A stretch of DNA of 64,000 bases. It comes from Mycolicibacterium sp. (lineage in GTDB: Bacteria > Actinomycetota > Actinomycetes > Mycobacteriales > Mycobacteriaceae). The first letter of the stretch is position 1, and every line of letters starts with the position of its first letter. Shown piece after piece: positions 17,853-26,037 of this stretch. The position numbers and the translations under genes are program-made. The notes under the pieces were generated by a model. That model saw only the letters and a list, made by a program, of their open reading frames with translations. It had not been told where the DNA came from and made no database searches. The stretch is taken from assembly GCF_016462545.1 (NCBI RefSeq), contig NZ_JAEMTA010000001.1, positions 134,668 to 198,667 of the forward strand. The letters are read 5' to 3'.

Positions 17853-19589
17853 ATGGCTACCGTCGCAACGAAGATCATCGATGCACTGACGAAGAGCGGC
17901 GTGCGCCGCGTCTACGGCTTGCCCGGCGACAGCCTCAACGGGTTCACCGACGCCATCCGCCGCTCCGACGACGTCACGTGGGAGCACGTCCGCCACGAGG
18001 AGACGGCGGCGTTCGCCGCGGCCGCCGATGCCGCCCTCACCGGCCAGCTGGCCGTCTGCGCCGGCAGTTGCGGACCGGGCAACCTGCACCTCATCAACGG
18101 CCTGTTCGACGCCCAACGTTCCCGCGTACCGGTCCTGGCCATCGCCGCCCACATCCCGCGCAGCGAGATCGGCTCGGAGTACTTCCAGGAGACGCACCCG
18201 CAAGACCTCTTCGCCGAGTGCAGTGTCTACTGCGAATTGGTCAGCACTCCAGAGATGGCGCCTCGTATCGTCGAGATGGCGATGCGTGCCGCGATCGAGG
18301 AGAACGGCGTCGCGGTGGTCGTGGTGCCCGGCGAGATATTCCTCGCCCACGCAGTGGAATCCGGCTGGCTCACCAAACCGATCCTGCCGACCCGGTCGGT
18401 GGTGCGGCCCGATGACGAGGGTCTACGCCGGGCCGCTGACATCCTCAACGCCTCCGAGCGCGTCACCATCCTCGGCGGGGCCGGGGTCGCGGGCGCCCAC
18501 GACGCGCTCGTCCGAATGGCGGGCACGCTCAACGCGCCCGTCGTTCATGCTCTGCGGGGCAAGGAATACATCGAGTACGACAACCCGTACGACGTCGGGA
18601 TGACCGGACTGTTGGGGTTCGCCTCGGGTTACAAGGCGATCAAGGAAGCGGACACCCTGCTGATGCTGGGGACCGACTTTCCGTATCAGCAGTTCTATCC
18701 GGAGCATGCCCGCATCGTGCAGGTCGACGTCCGCGGCCGAAATCTGGGTCGCCGCACGCCGATCGACCTCGGACTGGTCGGAACGGTCGCCGACACGCTG
18801 GCGGCACTGCAACCCCTCGTTGCCCCGAAGCAGAACCGCGAGCACCTCGACCGCTCGTTGCGTCACTACGCGAAGACCCGCAAGACGATGGACGGATTGG
18901 CGGTCAACGATCGCGACAAGACGCCCATCCGACCGGAATATGTTGCGGGACTTGCTGATCGACTAGCCTCCGACGACGCCGTGTTCACCGTCGACGTCGG
19001 ATCGCCGGTGGTATGGGCGGCTAGGTACCTCCACATGAACGGCAGGCGCAGGCTGGTCGGCTCGTTCAACCACGGCACCATGGCGTGCGCGCTACCCCAT
19101 GCCATCGGTGCGCAGACAGCCTTTCCGGGCAGGCAGGTGATCGCCTTCGCCGGTGACGGCGGGTTGACCATGGGATTCGGTGAGCTCATCACGCTTCTGC
19201 AGAATCACCTGCCGGTCAAGGTGATCGTCTTCAACAACTCGTCGTTGAACTTCGTCGAGCTCGAGATGAAGGCGGCGGGCATCGTCAACTTCGGCACCGA
19301 GCTCGTCAACCCCGATTTCGCCGCCGTCGGGCGCGCGCTGGGCGCGTTCGGGCGCCGCGTCGAGCATCCCGGCGAGTTGGAGCAAGCCTTGACGGATGCC
19401 TTCGCCCACGACGGACCCGCCATCGTCGACGTGGTGACCGCCCGCCAGGAGCTCTCCATCCCGCCCGCCATCAGCGCCGAACAGGCCAAGGGCTTCTCGC
19501 TCTACGCAATCCGGACCATCATGGCAGGCCGTGCCGATGAGTTGCTCGACCTCGTCACGACCAACGTCTCGCGGCGACTGTTGGACTGA
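17853..19589 (+). CDS. poxB: Thiamine-diphosphate pyruvate oxidase/dehydrogenase (quinone)
   Basis: 578 residues. N-terminal PYR domain with GVRRVYGLPGDSLNGF and the cofactor-activating Glu49 in HVRHEETAAF, a central FAD-type domain, and a C-terminal PP domain with the ThDP motif GDGGLTMGFGEL (434 onward) ending in FNNSS near 461. This layout fits PoxB-like pyruvate:quinone oxidoreductase, converting pyruvate to acetate and CO2 at the membrane. Acetolactate synthase is less likely given the C-terminal tail of about 35 residues after the PP domain (RQELSIPPAISAEQAKGF). Monocistronic between a hairpin and a lipoprotein gene. Confidence 0.87.
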   Translation: MATVATKIIDALTKSGVRRVYGLPGDSLNGFTDAIRRSDDVTWEHVRHEETAAFAAAADAALTGQLAVCAGSCGPGNLHLINGLFDAQRSRVPVLAIAAHIPRSEIGSEYFQETHPQDLFAECSVYCELVSTPEMAPRIVEMAMRAAIEENGVAVVVVPGEIFLAHAVESGWLTKPILPTRSVVRPDDEGLRRAADILNASERVTILGGAGVAGAHDALVRMAGTLNAPVVHALRGKEYIEYDNPYDVGMTGLLGFASGYKAIKEADTLLMLGTDFPYQQFYPEHARIVQVDVRGRNLGRRTPIDLGLVGTVADTLAALQPLVAPKQNREHLDRSLRHYAKTRKTMDGLAVNDRDKTPIRPEYVAGLADRLASDDAVFTVDVGSPVVWAARYLHMNGRRRLVGSFNHGTMACALPHAIGAQTAFPGRQVIAFAGDGGLTMGFGELITLLQNHLPVKVIVFNNSSLNFVELEMKAAGIVNFGTELVNPDFAAVGRALGAFGRRVEHPGELEQALTDAFAHDGPAIVDVVTARQELSIPPAISAEQAKGFSLYAIRTIMAGRADELLDLVTTNVSRRLLD

Positions 19590-19636
19590 CCGCTAGGTTC
19601 CAAGCCTTTTCCAATCGCCGTCGATATGGTCTGCAC

Positions 19637-21001
19637 ATGCGTAGACATGCGTCGGCTGTGTTTGCTGTGTTCCTACTGCTCGCGGGGTGCGGTGGGGGCG
19701 TCAAGCCAGCGGTGCCCACGCCGACGGGAGCGAAGAAGCCCGACACCAGCAACGTCAAGATCGAAGGCGATCCGAACACGCCGGTGAACAAGTTGGCCAT
19801 CGAGGCCATCGCCGACCTGCAGAGTTTCTGGGCCGACCAATTCCCCAAGCTCTACAACGAGGACTACAAGCCGGTCGACGGCGGCCTGTTTGCGCTGACG
19901 CCACAGTCCGAAGACGGGCCGAAATGCGCGTCCAGTTACGACGACGTCGCGGGTAATGCCTTCTACTGCAAGATCGACGACTCGGTGGCCTGGGACGCGT
20001 CGGGGCTTCTGCCGGAACTGCAGAAGAAGTACGGCGACTTCGTCATCCCCATCGTGCTCGCGCACGAGTTCGGCCATGCGATTCAGCAGCGCTCGGGCTT
20101 CTTCGACCAGAACGAGTTGACGGTCAGCTCGGAGTTGCAAGCCGACTGCTTCGCCGGCGGCTGGTCCAAGCATGCCCAGGACGACGGTGTGTTCGAGGTG
20201 AAGAGCGCTGATCTCGATAGGTCGCTGGCAGGCATCCTCGACCTTCGCGACAGTCCAGGAACGAACGTCCAGGACCCGTCTGCGCACGGCAGCGGGTTCG
20301 ACCGGGTCAGCGCGTTCCAGGACGGGTATGACAACGGAGTCGAGAAGTGCAAGGGCTACAAGGATGGCGATCCGATGGTGCTCGAGCTTCCCTTCAACGA
20401 CGAGCAGGACGCGGCCAGCGGAGGCCAGGCGCCCTATGACTCCATCGCCAATGGCGTGCCGTACGACCTCGAGGACTACTGGAGCCAGGTCTACCCCGAG
20501 CTCACCGAGGGCCAGGCCTGGACGCCGTTGAAGCCGCAGCAGCCCTTCGATCCGTCCAGACCACCGGATTGCGGTGGCACGCCCGCGCAGGGCTACGTGC
20601 TGTTCTATTGTGTGCCAGACGATTACGTCGGTTGGGACAATGCGGACGCCATGCCGGCGATCTACGAGCAGGGTGGGGACTACGCCTTCGCGACCCTGCT
20701 CGCTACACAGTGGGGTCTAGCCGCACTCAATCGGCTGGGCGACCAGTCTGACGAAAAGACCTCCACCGCAAGGGGCGACTGCCTGGCGGGGGCCTACACG
20801 GCCAGCGTCATCCTCTTCAATCGTCAGGCCACCAGCAGCTTCCACATCTCGCCCGGTGACCTCGACGAGGGCATCAAGGCGTTGCTGCTGTTCCGCGGCG
20901 CCGGCGACGTGGACCGCCAGGGAGCCGGCTTCGACAGGACGCGAGCGTTCCGGGAGGGCGTCATCGACGGGGCGCAGGCCTGCCTCACGTACCAGGCATA
21001 G
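19637..21001 (+). CDS. Lipoprotein zinc metallopeptidase with a degenerate second copy
   Basis: 454 residues. The N-terminus is a lipoprotein signal with lipobox LLLAGC (Cys18). Residues about 50-250 form a neutral zinc metallopeptidase module with HEFGH (His143, Glu144, His147) and a downstream SSELQADCFAGGW third-ligand motif. Residues about 270-450 repeat the same layout: YWSQVYPEL, FYCVPDDYVGWD, then ATQWGLAAL where HEFGH should be, then TARGDCLAGAY. The second copy has therefore lost the zinc site. Anchored outside the membrane; the dead domain may bind substrate or inhibit. Confidence 0.82.
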   Translation: MRRHASAVFAVFLLLAGCGGGVKPAVPTPTGAKKPDTSNVKIEGDPNTPVNKLAIEAIADLQSFWADQFPKLYNEDYKPVDGGLFALTPQSEDGPKCASSYDDVAGNAFYCKIDDSVAWDASGLLPELQKKYGDFVIPIVLAHEFGHAIQQRSGFFDQNELTVSSELQADCFAGGWSKHAQDDGVFEVKSADLDRSLAGILDLRDSPGTNVQDPSAHGSGFDRVSAFQDGYDNGVEKCKGYKDGDPMVLELPFNDEQDAASGGQAPYDSIANGVPYDLEDYWSQVYPELTEGQAWTPLKPQQPFDPSRPPDCGGTPAQGYVLFYCVPDDYVGWDNADAMPAIYEQGGDYAFATLLATQWGLAALNRLGDQSDEKTSTARGDCLAGAYTASVILFNRQATSSFHISPGDLDEGIKALLLFRGAGDVDRQGAGFDRTRAFREGVIDGAQACLTYQA

Positions 21002-21098
21002 GTCGCGGGACGCCGCCGTCTCGCCCCGGCCGATCCCGCGGGGATCGCGCGGCGGACGTCGGCCGGCCCGGACACCGCCACGCTGGTGTCGAGGGATG

Positions 21099-21112
21099 CC
21101 TCTGACCAGAGG
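21099..21112. repeat. 14-bp palindrome CCTCTGACCAGAGG
   Basis: A perfect 6-bp inverted repeat with a 2-base centre in the 254-bp gap before the cutinase gene. Thirteen of its bases recur at 28308-28320, directly before the LeuA-domain gene. The rest of this gap shows no convincing gene. Confidence 0.4.
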
Positions 21113-21255
21113 TCGGCGTGACCGTCCACCCCCATCGCCGTTGTGAGTCGTTGATCACATTCGGAGTGGGCTTCTTCTTGGCGAGGAACACAGCGGTCCG
21201 TTGCGGAGTTTGACTAACCAATCGCAGCATCCGCAGAAGACCAAGGAGCACGACC

Positions 21256-21939
21256 ATGTCCGTTCAGCTGAAGACACATGCACTGTTGGCGGGCATGGCC
21301 ACCGGCGGCCTGATCGCGGCCGGCGCGATCGGCCTCGGTACCCCGACCGCATCGGCTGCATCGGGATGTTCCGACGTCGAGGTGGTGTTCGCCCGTGGTA
21401 CCGCCGAGCCCGCCGGCCTCGGCCGTGAGGGCCAAGCGTTCGTCGACTCGCTCAAGGGTGACCTCAAGGGCAGGACGGTCAGCGCCTATGCCGTCGACTA
21501 CCCGGCGTCCTACGACTTCATGCAGGCCACTGCGGGCGCCAAGGATGCCAGTGCTCACGTGCAGGCCACGGCGGCGTCGTGTCCCAGCACCAAGATCGTG
21601 CTCGGCGGATATTCGCAGGGCGCCGCGGTCATCGACGGCATCACCGGCGATCCCGCCGCACTGTTCGGCCTCGGTCAGCCGATGCCCCCCGAGGTGGCGA
21701 ACCACGTTGCTGCCGTGGCAGTTCTCGGCAACCCGCTGAACCGCTTCGGTGGTCCGCTCACCGCCTTGAGCCCCCTCTACGGTGCCAAGACCATCGATCT
21801 GTGCAACGGCGCGGATCCGGTGTGTTCGCCCGGTGACGACCGTCCCGCGCACAGCCAGTACGTCGAAGCCGGATTGACCGGTCAGGCAGCGGCATTCGCC
21901 GCCGACCGGGTCAAGACGGGTGTCGCCTCGCCCGTCTAG
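21256..21939 (+). CDS. Secreted cutinase-family serine esterase
   Basis: 227 residues with a Sec signal peptide (hydrophobic ~12-34, likely cut after TASA). The mature protein has FARGTAEPAGLG for the oxyanion hole, nucleophile Ser120 in LGGYSQGAAV, the acid in NGADPVCSPGDD and His199 in RPAHSQY. The cysteines expected for the two disulfides are present. Mycobacterial cutinase-like proteins hydrolyse lipid esters at the cell surface. The start ATG 21256 follows AAGGAGCACGACC. Confidence 0.92.
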   Translation: MSVQLKTHALLAGMATGGLIAAGAIGLGTPTASAASGCSDVEVVFARGTAEPAGLGREGQAFVDSLKGDLKGRTVSAYAVDYPASYDFMQATAGAKDASAHVQATAASCPSTKIVLGGYSQGAAVIDGITGDPAALFGLGQPMPPEVANHVAAVAVLGNPLNRFGGPLTALSPLYGAKTIDLCNGADPVCSPGDDRPAHSQYVEAGLTGQAAAFAADRVKTGVASPV

Positions 21940-22748
21940 GCGCCAATGGAGGTGGTCGCCGCGATGAGCCGCCGCCCGACCCGTGCAGTCTCTGCGGCGG
22001 TGAGGGTCCGCAGTGGGTGCACGGCGAGAATCATGGTGACACAGCCCTTCTCATCGAAGACGGGTGCGGCGATCGTGACGACCGGGCGATCTTCGAGTGC
22101 GATGTCGTCATCGGTGAAGCCAACCATGGTCTCGACCAGCAGCTGGTCCATGATCTGGCGAACGTGGGCAGGCATGCCGTCGCTGCGCAGCGCGCCGACC
22201 AGCTGAGCAGTCTGGGCGAGTGCCGGCGTGGTCAGGTCGACGTCGTAACCGCGCTCCCGAGTGCGAGCCAGACACAGCGCGAGGTTGTCGGCGAGTCCAG
22301 GATTCGATGCGGCGGTTCGGTGGATCCATGCCACCTGACCCTCCGGGGTGTCCCACGCAGCGAAGGCCACCCCGAACGGCGGTGCGTACGGAATGCGTTC
22401 TCCCGGATGGCCGCCGGGATCGGACGGGCCTCCGCCCTCGAACGCGGTGATCAGGAGCGAGTCGGAGTGCCGCTCCAGCGCCGACGCGCGGAAACCCAAC
22501 TCGGCCGAGAGTTCGATGGCGGCTGCTCGCGCGGCGTGGGCACGAGCGCGCGTGACGTCGGCCCGGCTCGCGACCACCGCCAGGGCCGGCCCCAAGGAGA
22601 ACGTCTTGTCGACGGGGTCGCGACTGATCCAGCCGCGATCCGACAACGTCTTCAAGATGGCGTGCGCGGTGGCCTGCGTCAGATCGAGTTCGCGCACCAC
22701 GTCCGAGAAGCGGAGCCTTTCCCGGCCTGGACGGCCGAGCAGCTCCAC
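21936..22748 (-). CDS. IclR-family transcriptional regulator
   Basis: 270 residues from GTG 22748. N-terminal winged helix-turn-helix (FSDVVRELDLTQATAHAILKTLSDRGWIS) and a C-terminal IclR ligand domain. The same frame remains open and coding-like upstream (SSIRGSTSAPTARVLDVV), which would complete the first helix, but has no ATG, GTG or TTG start back to about 22870. The true start is therefore uncertain and may be a rare codon. It is divergent from the SnoaL-like/SDR/kinase-like cluster, with two 12-bp palindromes between. The 3' end overlaps the cutinase stop by 4 bp. Confidence 0.85.
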   Translation of the reverse strand: MELLGRPGRERLRFSDVVRELDLTQATAHAILKTLSDRGWISRDPVDKTFSLGPALAVVASRADVTRARAHAARAAAIELSAELGFRASALERHSDSLLITAFEGGGPSDPGGHPGERIPYAPPFGVAFAAWDTPEGQVAWIHRTAASNPGLADNLALCLARTRERGYDVDLTTPALAQTAQLVGALRSDGMPAHVRQIMDQLLVETMVGFTDDDIALEDRPVVTIAAPVFDEKGCVTMILAVHPLRTLTAAETARVGRRLIAATTSIGA

Positions 22749-22837
22749 GACGTCGAGAACCCGAGCGGTGGGCGCCGACGTCGACCCTCGAATGCTTGAC
22801 TCCTCGCCCTGGCCCGGCTTAACGTCGGTCGTTGAAC

Positions 22838-22870
22838 TCGATATATCGACAGTATTTCTCGAATATTCGA
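22838..22870. promoter_or_regulatory. Two perfect 12-bp palindromes, candidate IclR operators
   Basis: TCGATATATCGA (22838-22849) and TCGAATATTCGA (22859-22870) are both perfect palindromes of form TCGA-n4-TCGA, 21 bp centre to centre, about two helical turns. They lie between the divergent IclR and SnoaL-like genes, 52 bp before the GTG at 22922. Confidence 0.6.
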
Positions 22871-22921
22871 TAGGTGCAACCAGGTAAGCGGAGCGAATGC
22901 GCGCATCGAAGGAGGGTCATC

Positions 22922-23338
22922 GTGACCGAACGTGAAGACCGCCAGGACATCTTGGAAGTTCTGCTGCGGTACGCGACCGGAATCGACCGTCGAGACTGGC
23001 CGCTCTTCCGCACTGCGTTCACCGATGACTGCGAACTGGACTACGGCGAGATCGGTACCTGGCGCGGCGTCGATGCCGTCACCGAGTTCATGGAGACCTC
23101 GCATGCGACAGTCGGTCACACGATGCACCGGCTGACCAACCAGGTCATCACCGTCGACGGCGACTCGGCGCAGGCCCGCACCTACGTCGATGGCCTGATC
23201 ATGTTCGGCGAGAACGACTCTGGCGTGAACGCCGTCGGCTTCTACGACGACGAGATCATCCGGACGGACATGGGATGGCGGATAGGGCGCCGCCGCTTCA
23301 CGCCCGTGCGCCTCACCGCGTTGGGGGCGGGCAAGTGA
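22922..23338 (+). CDS. SnoaL-like (NTF2-fold) protein
   Basis: 138 residues from GTG 22922, behind the strong site AAGGAGGGTC. Pattern: DRQDILEVLLRYATGIDRRDWPLFRTAFTDDCELDYGEIG then a five-strand sheet ending WRIGRRRFTPVRL, the SnoaL_4-type layout seen in ring-hydroxylating dioxygenase small subunits and steroid isomerase-like proteins. Its stop overlaps the start of the following SDR (GTGA at 23335). Probably a small hydratase, isomerase or dehydratase of the IclR-controlled cluster. Confidence 0.82.
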   Translation: MTEREDRQDILEVLLRYATGIDRRDWPLFRTAFTDDCELDYGEIGTWRGVDAVTEFMETSHATVGHTMHRLTNQVITVDGDSAQARTYVDGLIMFGENDSGVNAVGFYDDEIIRTDMGWRIGRRRFTPVRLTALGAGK

Positions 23339-24150
23339 CATTCGCGGAGAGGTACGGGCCGTGGGCGGTCGTCGCGGGAGCATCAGACGGCGTGGGGGCG
23401 GCGTTCGCCGAAGCGTTGGCCGAGCGCGGCGTGAGCGTCGTCCTGCTGGCCCGTCGTCAGGCGGTCCTCGACGACGTCGCCGCGGGCATCGAAGCTCGGC
23501 ACGATGTTCGAACACGCACGCTGGCAGTCGATCTCGCCCACTGCGACGCCGCTGCCACGATCGCTCAAGCGACCGCGGACCTTGAGGTGGGATTCCTGGT
23601 CTACTGCGCGGGCGCCGATCCAGACTTCGCACCGTTCCTGGCCAACCCGGTGGCGACTGCGGAGGCGATGATCCAGCGGAACTGCACCGCCCCCGTCCAA
23701 CTGTGCCACCACTTCGCTCCCGCAATGGTCGCCCGGGGCAGTGGTGGCATCGTCGTGCTCGGCTCCGGCGCCGGGTTCGTCGGCGCACCGAACATGGTCG
23801 CCTATGGCGCGACCAAGGCGTTCGACATGGTCTTCGCCGAAGCCCTGTGGAGTGAACTCCACGACAAGGGCGTCGACGTGCTCGGTTTGATTCTCGGCAA
23901 GACCGACACACCGGCGCTGCGCCGTCTGGAAAGCGATCTCGGCACGGCGACCGGCGACGCGCCGACAGACGCGGCAACCGTCGACGAGGTGATCGCCGAG
24001 GCCTTCGAGAACCTGGCCAACGGACCGACGCGCCTGGTCGGTGAGACGATGCGCGCCGGCATGCAGATGTTGACGTCACTGCCGCGCAACGACGCGGTGC
24101 AGTTGATGATCGCAGCCAGCGCCGCCTCGATGGGTCCCGGAAAGAGCTGA
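23335..24150 (+). CDS. Short-chain dehydrogenase/reductase
   Basis: 271 residues from GTG 23335. Nucleotide loop GASDGVGAAFAE, then LVYCAG in place of NNAG, and the catalytic run VLGSGAGFVGAPNMVAYGATKA with Tyr and Lys. Coupled to the upstream SnoaL-like gene by a 4-bp overlap. The substrate is unknown; with the SnoaL-like and kinase-like genes it forms a three-gene unit under the divergent IclR regulator. Confidence 0.87.
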   Translation: MTFAERYGPWAVVAGASDGVGAAFAEALAERGVSVVLLARRQAVLDDVAAGIEARHDVRTRTLAVDLAHCDAAATIAQATADLEVGFLVYCAGADPDFAPFLANPVATAEAMIQRNCTAPVQLCHHFAPAMVARGSGGIVVLGSGAGFVGAPNMVAYGATKAFDMVFAEALWSELHDKGVDVLGLILGKTDTPALRRLESDLGTATGDAPTDAATVDEVIAEAFENLANGPTRLVGETMRAGMQMLTSLPRNDAVQLMIAASAASMGPGKS

Positions 24151-24202
24151 CGTCCAACGGCTTCGGTGCAATCCCCGGCGGCAGCGCGGTCAAGGCGCAA
24201 CG

Positions 24203-25276
24203 ATGTCAGCCATGGCCGACGACGTCCCTGCGAGCCCGACCCTGACGGACGACGACCAGGAGGCGTTACGCGGCTGGATCCGGCGGACGGGTCTCGGCTC
24301 ACAGGTGAGCGACGTCGAAGCGTTGACCGGTGGAAGTCAGAACATCGTGGTGCGCCTCCGGGTCGACGATCGGCCGATGGTGTTGCGGCGCCCACCGCAG
24401 CATCCGCGCCCCACGAGTGACAAGACGATGCTGCGCGAGATTGCAGTCCTGACGACGCTGGCGGGCACCTCCGTCCCGCACCCGGAGTTCATCGCCGGCT
24501 GTGACGATCTCGACGTGCTCGGAGTGGTGTTCTACCTGATGGAGGACGTCGACGGCTTCAACCCCGGCAATGAGATGGCGCAGGCGTACGTCGACGACCC
24601 CGCGATCCGACACGACGTTGGCCTGGCGTACGCGGCGGGCGTCGCCCAACTGGGCAACGTGGCATGGGAGGGAAGCCCGCTCGCGGCGATCCGGCGGCCG
24701 GGATCCTTCCTGGCGCGGCAGGTTCCGCAGTTCCTCGGTCTGCTCGAGAGCTATCGACACGAGGCCTATGACGGGGATTCGCTGCCAGGGGTGGCCCCGT
24801 TGGCGGAGTGGCTCGAGGCCAACCGGCCCGACGACCGCGAACCGGGCATCATGCACGGTGATGCCCATCTGAACAACGTGCTGTTGCGCCGGGATCGACC
24901 CGAACTCGCTGCCCTCATCGACTGGGAGATGTGTACCGTCGGGGACCCGCTTCTCGACCTCGGCTGGATGCTGGTGTGCTGGCCGTCCGAGCCCAACACC
25001 ATCGACGCCGGTTCCGAGCTGGCGGCCCTAGGTGGCCTCGCGAGTCGCAGCGAACTGCTCGACGCGTACACGGCCGCCGGCGGTCGGCGGACGTCCCAGC
25101 TCGCCTGGTTCAAGGCGTTGGCGTGCTTCAAACTCGGCATCGTCATCGAGGGCACCTGGTCGCGCTACCTGGCCGGGCAGGCCAGCTGGGACGCGGGCCA
25201 ACGTCTGCATGCGTCGGCGACGTCGCTGATCGAGTTGGGCACCATGGTGACTCGCGGCGACGACCCGTTCGTCTAG
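24203..25276 (+). CDS. Aminoglycoside-phosphotransferase-fold kinase-like protein (ACAD10-type)
   Basis: 357 residues (ATG 24203; ATG 24212 also possible). APH-type kinase fold: TGGSQNIVVRLRVDDRPMVLRRPP for ATP, catalytic loop GIMHGDAHLNNVLL near 218 and LIDWEMCTVGDPLLDLGWML with the metal-binding Asp near 240. Similar proteins sit next to fatty-acid genes and are linked to phosphorylation of hydroxyacyl-CoA in ACAD10/11, so this is likely a lipid or hydroxyacyl kinase rather than a resistance gene. Its end overlaps the convergent TauE gene by 4 bp. Confidence 0.83.
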   Translation: MSAMADDVPASPTLTDDDQEALRGWIRRTGLGSQVSDVEALTGGSQNIVVRLRVDDRPMVLRRPPQHPRPTSDKTMLREIAVLTTLAGTSVPHPEFIAGCDDLDVLGVVFYLMEDVDGFNPGNEMAQAYVDDPAIRHDVGLAYAAGVAQLGNVAWEGSPLAAIRRPGSFLARQVPQFLGLLESYRHEAYDGDSLPGVAPLAEWLEANRPDDREPGIMHGDAHLNNVLLRRDRPELAALIDWEMCTVGDPLLDLGWMLVCWPSEPNTIDAGSELAALGGLASRSELLDAYTAAGGRRTSQLAWFKALACFKLGIVIEGTWSRYLAGQASWDAGQRLHASATSLIELGTMVTRGDDPFV

Positions 25277-26025
25277 CCGTAGGTATCGAGGCCAAGCTTC
25301 ACCGCGAGCGCCAGCCCTGCTGCGGCGATCATCAGTCTCAGCGGGGTGGCGGGCGCACGCCGGACGATTGCGGGCCCGAGTCGCGAGCCCAAGAGACAAC
25401 CGATGCCCAGCGGCACCACGGCCAGCCAGTGGATCGGGGCGAACACGATGAAGACCACTGCCGCAACACCGTTGGCCACACCCAGGATGACGTTCTTGGT
25501 GGCGTTGGCGTCGGCCAGGGAGTCGCTCCCCGTGCGGAGGAAGAGGGCGAGCATGAGCACGCCGGCCGCAGCGCCGAAGAAGCCGCCGTACACGCAGATC
25601 GCCAGGACCGCGACGCCCTCCACGAGGATCCGCGACGCTCGGCGCGGGGCCGCTGTGATCCGCGCGCGCTGGGGGAGGGCGATGGCGATGGCCGCTGCAG
25701 CCAAGAGGATCGGCACCACGTTCTCGAAGCCCTCGGCGGGGATCGTCAGCAGGAGCGCCGCACCTGCCGCGCCGCCGACGAGCGCCGCGGGTACCAGGCG
25801 CACGAGCACCGCGCGCTGGCCGCGAAGCTCCGGCAGTGAGGCCGAGACCGATCCGACGCCGTTGAACACGAGGGCGACGGTGTTCGTGACGTTCGCCGTC
25901 ACCGGCGGCAGGCCGATCAGGAGGAGGGCGGGATAGGTGGTGAGCGAGGCCAACCCGGCGATGCTGCCCACCAGACCGCCACCGATGCCGGCGACGAAGA
26001 GGAGTGCCGCATCCCACCAACCCAT
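25273..26025 (-). CDS. TauE/SafE-family sulfite/anion permease
   Basis: 250 residues with about eight membrane segments and the internal two-fold repeat of the family: GGGLVGSIAGLASLTTYPALLLIGLPP in the first half and GGFFGAAAGVLMLALFLRTG in the second. The family exports or imports sulfite, sulfoacetate or other organosulfur anions. It ends beside the SulP transporter, so sulfur-anion handling is plausible. Confidence 0.85.
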   Translation of the reverse strand: MGWWDAALLFVAGIGGGLVGSIAGLASLTTYPALLLIGLPPVTANVTNTVALVFNGVGSVSASLPELRGQRAVLVRLVPAALVGGAAGAALLLTIPAEGFENVVPILLAAAAIAIALPQRARITAAPRRASRILVEGVAVLAICVYGGFFGAAAGVLMLALFLRTGSDSLADANATKNVILGVANGVAAVVFIVFAPIHWLAVVPLGIGCLLGSRLGPAIVRRAPATPLRLMIAAAGLALAVKLGLDTYG

Positions 26026-26037
26026 GTCGGCACGACC

